Assembly (NCBI RefSeq): GCF_004011695.2
Contig: NC_082423.1
Coordinates: forward strand, 310,001-374,000
DNA: 64,000 nucleotides
Reading direction: 5' to 3'
Source: Ascochyta rabiei
Lineage: Eukaryota; Ascomycota; Dothideomycetes; Pleosporales; Didymellaceae
Below the pieces are notes generated by a model, which searched no databases, was not told the DNA's origin, and was given only the letters and a program-made list of their open reading frames with translations. Both the position numbers and the translations under genes were made by a program. Shown one piece after another: positions 56,440 to 64,000 of the stretch (positions are counted from its first letter, which is position 1; every line of letters begins with the position of its first letter).

Positions 56440-59400
56440 CAGCACTATAAACGTAGCTAAACTAGACACCTACAATAGAGACTGCAACAAGCTTAACAAC
56501 TAGCTCCTCTAGTTTAACTTGTTCTTTAAATTCTAAGGAAGTAAGATCCCTAACAACAAACGTGTTATGCTAGCTGCTAGCTACATGCGTAGAAACGCTT
56601 TTAAATAGATTAAGCTATTTCTCTAAAAGGCTATGTTAGACAAATGTCTAGACAATATCTCTAAATAGTTTAATAACTTTAACAACTTTAAAAAAATAAT
56701 TAAGCTAATCTTTAGAGTCTTAAATAAACTAGCTATTGTACGTTGCAACATCTAACGCATTAAGTAATCCTAATCTACAGCTAACTATGCTGCTAAGTTC
56801 TAGCAACTCGCTACTAATACAGAATAGGATAATACTGCGTTAATAAGTATGTACAAACAAGGATTAAAACCTAAGGTTAAAGAAGAACTAATGCGCACTG
56901 GCGCCAGCACTAAGACCTTAGACGAACTTATTAACAAGTCTATATCTATTAACGTTAAGCTTTATAAACTATAACTAGAACTATAAGAAGATCTACAGGC
57001 ACAGGTTGTAGTTATTAGAAATAACTGCCTGCCTCTACGTAACCTGTAGCGCAATAACTTAAACTAAGGATAATAAGGAGGATGTTACTAGCCTAACACT
57101 AGCTAACGTATCTACAATAACACACAGAGTAGTTACTTTAGACTAGAGGCTATAGACCTCTTAAACCTTAACAAAGGACCGCTACTAGGATAATAGAATA
57201 AGAAGAAGGGTAGAGGAGGACACTACTCCTATAAGGACAGCAGTAAGGACTGCTACAACTATAGCAAATTAGGCTACTTTACAAGAGACTGTAAAATAAA
57301 GAACAAGGTTCTTTAACAGCTTAATGTTCTTACCCGCAAAGTTAATACTATAGATACTAGTAACTAGGAAGTAGTTACTAATAATATAGGACGGCTTATA
57401 GAAGACCTAGAGTCTAGTCCTAAGGACAATGCTAAATGCATTAAACCTCTAATTTGTGCAGCAACCCCTTACTGCAACACTACAGAGGGCAAAGGAGTAC
57501 TATTTACTAACAGCAACTAATAATATTACGCAGTAGAATGCTGTGTAGAAGGAAAGAGCCTTAAGGTTAGTAAGAAACACAAAGGCCTATTCTAATAACA
57601 GGGAACAAGCTACTTTAGTCTTAAAGGTAAGGAACTTCTAGTTATTAAACGCAAACTAGAAGAGGTTACTAAGGAGCAAGCTATACTTAGTAATATTAGT
57701 AAACCCTATAAAGAGATAAAGGACTACTAACGTAAGATAGACAACCTTCTAAATACTTCTAGATAAACACTTCTAGAAATTAGACAGGATACTACGTGTT
57801 ACTAATACTAACGCTAGCAGTATAAGCGCTGTGCTAAGGAAGAAGCGTACGCACAGATGTGTTAAGAGCTTATCTAACCTATAGAAGGACCTAAAGAAGA
57901 GTCTACTTTGGAATTTAACTAGCTTATTTAGCAGGTTAAGCAAGAAACTAATAACTGCTAACAAGCACTAAACAACCTAGAAAAAGCTAAAGACTAACAT
58001 TAGGTTAAAGTTAAGATATAGCGTAGTTTGCGACGTATAAGGGAGTAACAACCCTTACTAATATTACTTCTACTACTACTTAGCCCACAACCCTAGTACA
58101 AACTAGATGTTAGGAATCCTAGACATAGAGAATTGTTATAGACAGCCTGTAGAGATAACTAATATAGCATACACTAAGAATCTAAGCTAAACTATAGATA
58201 GTTTCCTCTAGGTTACTATTCTTAATGTGTTTAGTAGTTTAACTATTAGAATAACTTATGTAAAAAACACCTTATTAACAAACATAGCTGTGCCTGCTTC
58301 CCTAGGACAGACAATCCGCAAGTAATTATTTAGATGTAGTTAGTAGTTAATAGACAGTGCTACAACGCGCACTAGCAGAACTGCCTAAACCCTAATTGTA
58401 AGGTTTACTAAGGACATAAGGAACATAACAGATTCACTAATAAGACTTTTTTAAGACAGCGCCTAAGAGCGCTAGGGATCGATCTATTAATTCCATTAGG
58501 ACTGATTGCCTTATTAAGCTCACTATTACACTAAATAGAGTAGAGCTATTAGCATTGTTAGACCTAGGAGCCTAGGGAAATTATATATCCTAAAAGGTAG
58601 TAGAAGAAGCTAGACTTTAACTATAGTACAAAGAAGAACCATACCCACTACAAGTAGCTAACAGAGAGCTAATGCTAGGGGAAGAAAGAATTACGCTTAA
58701 AGTTTAAGGTGCCCCTCTAAGGATATACAACTATAAAGAGAAGTTAGACCTTAATATTCTTAGGACAGCTGCCTATAATGTTATAATAGGGCTACTATAG
58801 TTATAAGAGTACAATCTACAAATTAATTAGAAGAAGTAATAAATCTTATTTAACAGATATAAGCACTGTATAGCTGCACTAATACCTACGTAATACACAC
58901 CGCAGTTAGTAGATAAGAAAGAGATTAACAATTTCTCTTTAACACATAAGACGCGCTAAGATAGAGCAGTTGGCTAGCTACTAACTACTAAGACAGTAGG
59001 AGATAGGAAAGGCGCAGCTAAGGAGAAGGACAGTGCACCTCCTAATATCCTAGATAAATATAAGAGTTATATAGAACTCTTCTAGTATAAGAAGACTATA
59101 AAAGCATTACTACAGCACAAACTATAGGACTGCGATATTAAGCTCTAGGAAGGAAAGGAACTGCCCTTTAGACCTATATACAGACTCTTAGAAAAAGAAC
59201 TTTAGGTAATACGTAAGTATATTAAAGAAAACCTTAAGAAAGGATTTATTAGAGAATTAGAATCCCTAGCAGGATTTCCTATTACCTTTGCAGCTAAGAA
59301 AGACAGCTTGCTACGCCTATATATTAACTACTAAAAGCTTAATAACATTATAATTAAGAATTAATACCTGCTACTAAACATTAAGGAGTTATAAGACAGA

Positions 59401-61790
59401 CTTAGCAGAGCATAGTACTTTACTACACTTAATTTACGTAGAGCGTACAACCTTATATACATAAAGAAAGGTAAGGAATAGAAGACAGCGTTTAGGACCT
59501 GTTACAGTTATTATAAGTACCTAGTTATACTATTTAGGCTAACTAATGCACTAGCTACGTGCTAGGCTCTAATTAACAACGTGTTAAGAGCGTACCTAGA
59601 CTAAATAACAGTAGTATACCTTAATAATATCCTAGTGTACAGTAAGACACTAAAAGAACACATAATCTACGTTAAGGAAGTGTTAGACTGCCTAGGAAGA
59701 GCAGTCCTCTGCCTAAAGCTGGAGAAGTGCAAATAGCATAAGGAAGAAGTAGAATTCCTTAGCTATATTGTAGGAAGACACAGAGTAAAAATAAGCCTAA
59801 AAAAGATTTAGGTCGTAAAGGATTAGCTAACGCCAAAAATAGTTAAGGGAATCCAGGAATTCCTCAGCTTTGTTAACTTTAACTAACACTTTATTAAGGA
59901 CTACTCTACAAAAGCGCTACTGCTTACTAAGCTAACACAGAAGGACGTTCTATTTAAATAGGAATAAGCACAGGAGGACTCCTTCTAGTTGCTTAAACAA
60001 GTATGCGTAGAACCACCTATAATAATTATATTTTAGAGTAGAAAGCCACTTTAGATTAAAACTAATGCCTTAGATCTAGCATTAGGAGCTTGTGTAATAT
60101 AAGAACGAGATAGCCTATAGCACCTAATTGCCTACTATTTACAGAAGTTTACAGGACTAGAAGAAAACTACAATATGCATAATAAGGAGCTTATAGCAAT
60201 TATATTAGCTCTAGAATATTAGAGTATCTATATAGAAAGTTGCTTAGACCTTACTATATACACAGACTACAAGAACCTAGTTTATTTTATAACAACTAAG
60301 GTTCTTAACTAAAGACAAGTTAGATAGTTAGAACTATTAGGAAGATATAAGTTTAAGATACTGTATACTCTAGGAAAAGACAATAGTAGAGCTAATATAC
60401 TTAGTTAACAACACAACCTTACAGGAACAAAAACAATTAATAAGCACGCTATACTTAGAATTAATAAGAATAGATCTCTAGGACTATTGCAGCAGCTTAA
60501 CAACATAATGTAAGTTTAGCAGAAACAGCGTATCCCATTACAAGTACTAGAGGAACTTTAAGAAGAAATTATAGCTAGTTATTATAACAACCTACTATAC
60601 AGACACCCTAGAATTACGCGCACAATAGAGCTTATTAAAAGACATTACAAGTTTAAAAACATAAAGGATAAGGTTACTAAATATATTAAGAACTATATTA
60701 ATTATTAACAAAATAAGCATAGTACGCACATAAAATACAGAGAAATACAGGTAATAGAGCTGCTAACAGCACTATAGACGAACATTACTATAGACTTTGT
60801 CACGCAGTTACCTGTCTTTAAGGACCCTGTTACAGGATACGCTTACAACTTAATATTTGTTGTAGTAGATAGATTTACTAAGCACGCTAGGATAATACCG
60901 TTTTGTTACAATTATACTACTAAGCAACTAGCTTAAGTATTCTTAGATTAAGTAATTAGGTACTACGGCATACTAGAATCTATTATTAGCAATTAAGATA
61001 AGCTCTTTATATTAAACTATTAGACTACGCTGTTAGCAGCTATAGGTACTAAGAAGAAGCTGTTAACTACATATTATCTGTAAACGGATAGATAAACTAA
61101 AAGAATAAATTAGACTATAGAAACATACCTATAGATATATAGCAACTAGCAGCAGAATAACTAGGTTTTACTATTACCTATAGCACAGATTGCATACAAC
61201 AACAAATTATTAAAAGTAATAGGTACAACACTATTCTTTGCAAATTATAGAAGACATCTAAATCTCTTTATAAGAAGCCTTAATATAACTGTTTAGACAG
61301 AATTAGCAATCTCCTTAGTAATTAAACTAAAGGAAGTACACTAGAAATCACTAGAAAACATTAGTAAGGCTTAAGAACAAGCAATCTCTTATGTTAACTA
61401 GAAAAGAAAAACAGCACCTTAGCTAAAAGAGGGGGATAAAGTCTATCTCCTTACAAAAAACCTTCAAACACAAAGACTAACAAAAAAACTAGACCACGTT
61501 AAAATTAGACCCTTTTTTATTTCTAAGTAGATAAGCCTAGTTAACTATAGACTTATTCTGCTAAAGGATGCAAAGATCTACCTAGTGTTCTACGTCTCCT
61601 TATTAGAACCAGCTAACTCTAGAACGCCTATCTAGAAGAACTTCTATTACTAAGCCAACAGTAAAGATGAATAGGAAGTTGAGAAAATAGTAAAACATAA
61701 AGGGAATAGCAACTAACAGAGATACCTAGTTAAATAGTTAGAATACCCTAGTTTAGAAAATATATAGGAACTAGTTATATACCTAATAAG
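56440..61790 (+). pseudogene. Gypsy 3 gag-pol relic with chromodomain
   Basis: Read through stops: gag (about 56440-57310) with a damaged knuckle CYNYSKLGYFTRDC; protease region (about 58490-58850); reverse transcriptase (about 59150-59900; LNNIIIKN, AYNLIYIKK, VYLNNILVYSK, where the first Asp of the box is also read as Asn); RNase H (about 60040-60330; ENYNMHNKEL); integrase (about 60560-61330; NITIDFVTQLPV); chromodomain (about 61720-61790; RYLVK then a short acidic end). The best-preserved stretch of gag shows KEELMRTGASTKTLDEL. Not translatable. Confidence 0.87.
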
Positions 61791-61869
61791 TTGCTGCTAA
61801 CTAGTATATAAGTACTATAGTTTACTATAGACTCTTTAATTAAGCTAAGGGTACTCTAGGTAGTAGGCG

Positions 61870-62290
61870 AAGCGTATATGCCAATCAACGCTATAGGATA
61901 ATTAACCTCCTTAGCTAAATTAAGTTTACCTAACTTAGCTATTTTATTTGCTAGATACAGTGCCTTTTGCCACACGCGTTTATTTACCTGTTTTAAGATC
62001 CTCTTGTTCTATAGCAACTGTGTGATTACAGTAGCTAGGAGAGTTTTATTATCTTCTACCTTTTTCTTATACTCCTTATAAGTCTTATCTAATAACGTCT
62101 AAGACATGTTTACATATAGCTTGCTAGCCTTAGTGCACTTAGCACACTTTAGATAACTTAAACTACCTAGCATAATGTAGCACTTGTGTCCTTTAAAGAA
62201 ACAATAATTGCAGGGAACTTTAGAGGGCGTGTTAGCTTAACAGATTTTAGATGTAAGGCGAAGGTTGTAGGTATGTAAAGACATCTTAAC
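61870..62290 (-). pseudogene. Antisense cysteine-containing frame in gypsy 3
   Basis: On the minus strand a long reading with few stops starts with PCNYCFFKGHKCYIMLGS (about 62220-62165), then LKCAKCTKASKLYVNMS, YKEYKKKVEDNKTLLATVI, LKQVNKRVWQKALYLAN and KLNLAKEVN, to about 61870. The CxxC...C and CxxC pairs suggest a zinc-binding module. Gypsy 2 has the same reading at the same place. It keeps Cys codons although RIP has wrecked gag-pol, because TGC and TGT are not YCA targets. I do not recognise the family. Confidence 0.62.
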
Positions 62291-62384
62291 TTACAGGTTA
62301 CTAGATATAGAGATTATAGATTATATAAATCTCTAAAATATAATTACGTAGTTTAAGGACAAACTAAAGAGGAAGGGGGGATAG

Positions 62385-62878
62385 TGTTATAATTCTGTGC
62401 AGAAGGAGCAGTACAGTAATAAGTATTATCTAACTAAACCCTTAACTTCCTCCTAGAGGAACAACAAGTAGAGAAAGACAGAACACCTAGGGTTGTTACG
62501 TAACTGCTTGTTAACGAGCATAACATACGTAACTGCTTATTAATAAGCATAGTATAATATACTTATCTACAAGCACCCTTATTTATTTTATTAGACTAAC
62601 TCTAGTTGCTTATTAATAAGTATTAAATCTCCTTAGTATATAGATTATAGGAACACAACCCTTATAGTTTGTGTCTAACTTTATTAATTAACTTTATTAT
62701 TAGAATATCTTAACCCTGCTTACAAAACAGATAGTCTACTATATACTCTTCCTTAAAACCCTAGTTACTACAGTCTTAAACTAGATAAGTACCCCTTCGA
62801 GAACCCCTGCACGTACTTATCCCTAAGACCTAATCGAAAGATTACTTACGGACTTTGTCTAAAGTGTAAAACTTAACA
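62385..62878 (+). repeat. Gypsy 3, 3' LTR
   Basis: A 494-bp LTR with intact CA end, preceded by a purine tract (GAGGAAGGGGGGA) and followed by CCTAG. Confidence 0.92.
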
Positions 62879-62883
62879 CCTAG

Positions 62884-64000
62884 ATATTATAGTTTATAAC
62901 AAACTTATAGTAAGCCTTAACTACTACTAATAAGTATATAGTATTACTTAAATGTAATAACTCTAAAATGTGCGTGTTTGTAGAGTCTCTAGTATAAACA
63001 GCTAACGCCTATACTAGACCTGCGTCTACAGTCCTATTATCCTCCTTAGAAGTAACGCTGTACCTATTAACGTCTACTCTAGCCCCTAACCTGCCTTATA
63101 AAGCGCTGTTTTTAGCGTCTACCCTAGGCCTATATGCCTCTATGCAGACGTCTATAGCCTATAGAAAACTTCTTCCTATAGGTAAGGCCTTTACTAGAGA
63201 CAAATTCTTATTTAAGGTGTAGTAGGTTATAATAGAATATAAGCTGCAGGTAGACGTGTTCTTTACTAGTAGGCTATAGGACATATTTACCTTTATATAG
63301 TTCTAGCTTAGTACGTCTGTAAAATAAGATATAGCTCTGTTCTATAAGAATAGGAGTACCTAAGAGGTGTAGAGCCTAAAGGACTTCCTAGTATACCTAG
63401 AATTCTGCTACAGCAATAACTACAGCTAGGAACAGGCCTAGGCAAAACTAGAGAGCGTCTATTAGGGCTCTAACAAGTTATTCTTAGACTTCTTTATCTA
63501 GTTTAAACAGCTCCTAGTGCAAAGTAGTAGCCTCTACTAGGACAGAGAATAGTGCCTATTAAAGCTCTATTAGGCCCTAAACGTAAATATCTGTAATATA
63601 GTAATAAACTAAGGAGTAACTTATATAGACTATAACGCGGCTATTATAGAGTATAAGTCTATTACTATAGATATTAAGACTATAGCTATAGAGAACTAGC
63701 TACACTATAGCTCTACCTAGGTACTACCTAAGCGTAACAGAGATAGTAATACTAAGATAACAGTTATGTCTGCAGTAAGCACTAGCAGCAGCGCTAAGCG
63801 TAGAGATTAGAAGTAGTCTGCCTCTAACTAGGCTACGTAGGTTCCTAATAAGGTATTCTAGTAACACTAGAAGGCTAACCTATGTACCTGTTGCAGTAAA
63901 GGAGGACATATTTACTTGGATTATGCTAACACAGTAGTAACTAGAGTATAGGTAGTAATAATTTTAGGTAAGAAAGAGGCTAGTTTATATAGGGGAAACT
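62884..64000 (+). pseudogene. gag-like relic with zinc knuckle, runs off the window
   Basis: Read through stops, a gag-type protein is visible from about 63130: KAFTRDKFLFKV, LKDFLVYLEFCYSNNYS, ALNVNICNIVIN and ITVMSAVSTSSSAKRRD, followed by a CX2CX4HX4C-type knuckle LCTCCSKGGHIYLDYA (about 63895-63930) in which the last Cys is Tyr. It belongs to a retroelement whose left part lies at 55591-55851 and whose pol would lie beyond 64000. Copia, gypsy or LINE ORF1 cannot be decided from what is visible. Confidence 0.6.

Larger units (their letters stand above)
55852..62878 (+). mobile_element. Ty3/gypsy chromovirus 3, complete ends
   Basis: LTRs of 494 bp each (55852-56345 and 62385-62878) begin TGTTAYAATYCTGTG and end AACTTAAYA; the duplication CCTAG lies at 55847-55851 and 62879-62883. 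The element is 7027 bp. It is a close relative of gypsy 2: the LTRs share the GACTAACTCTAGTTRCTT block and the internal readings align throughout. RIP-damaged. Confidence 0.93.

Noticed and set aside
23263..64000. Possible alternative genetic code, because many readable proteins are interrupted mainly by TAG and TAA
   Set aside because: Undamaged genes in the same window use normal stops and code. The stops fall at former CAG, CAA and TGG codons and go with loss of YCA on both strands, so RIP explains them.

Overview
The window looks like a nuclear chromosome segment of a filamentous ascomycete (Pezizomycotina; a Pleosporales-like dothideomycete is my guess, not proven). Reasons: genes with 48-55 nt introns (GT...AG, CTGAC-like branch points), fungal-type proteins (Cyp40, RasGAP, POT and ACS transporters), and a sharp split between ordinary gene-bearing DNA (1-23262) and a block of wrecked transposable elements (23263-64000) carrying the C-to-T damage of repeat-induced point mutation (RIP).

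Gene-bearing part: the 3' end of an IFRD-family gene (2-637), a cyclophilin-40/CPR6 gene with five exons (1206-2527), a small uncertain gene (3029-3403), a disordered Ser/Pro-rich protein (5132-6295), a large two-exon RasGAP (9760-14205), an ACS-family MFS transporter (15718-17364, minus) and a POT-family peptide transporter (18232-20201, minus). A decayed Old Yellow Enzyme gene (22171-23215, minus) marks the edge. Between genes lie several minisatellites and one RIP-damaged Fot1/pogo transposon (6976-9104) with intact 43-bp terminal inverted repeats and a TA duplication.

Transposon block: elements are nested in one another and many borders can be fixed by target duplications. LINE copy 1 (23263-29269, 14-bp duplication) contains a second Fot1/pogo element (25538-27391). 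A short undamaged island (29284-29815) carries a 218-bp MITE. Three Ty3/gypsy chromoviruses follow (30233-38354, TSD GGTAC; 41050-47862, TSD GAGAT; 55852-62878, TSD CCTAG), with a hAT transposase relic (about 48960-50890), a 5'-truncated reverse LINE (51493-53717), a reverse Ty1/copia relic (53718-about 55590) and a gag relic running off the right end.

The most unusual item is a family of fold-back elements (36848-37669, 47902-48673, 52838-53620 and a remnant at 30051-30232). They have hAT-like ends (TACGSTGGCAAAAGGG), exact 8-bp target duplications, arms made of GGGTAG/GGGGTAG repeats and a long central hairpin. A second general observation is that the RIP damage appears restricted to CA preceded by a pyrimidine (YCA to YTA), leaving ACA and GCA intact. 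A third is an antisense, cysteine-containing reading frame shared by two of the gypsy elements between the chromodomain and the 3' LTR.
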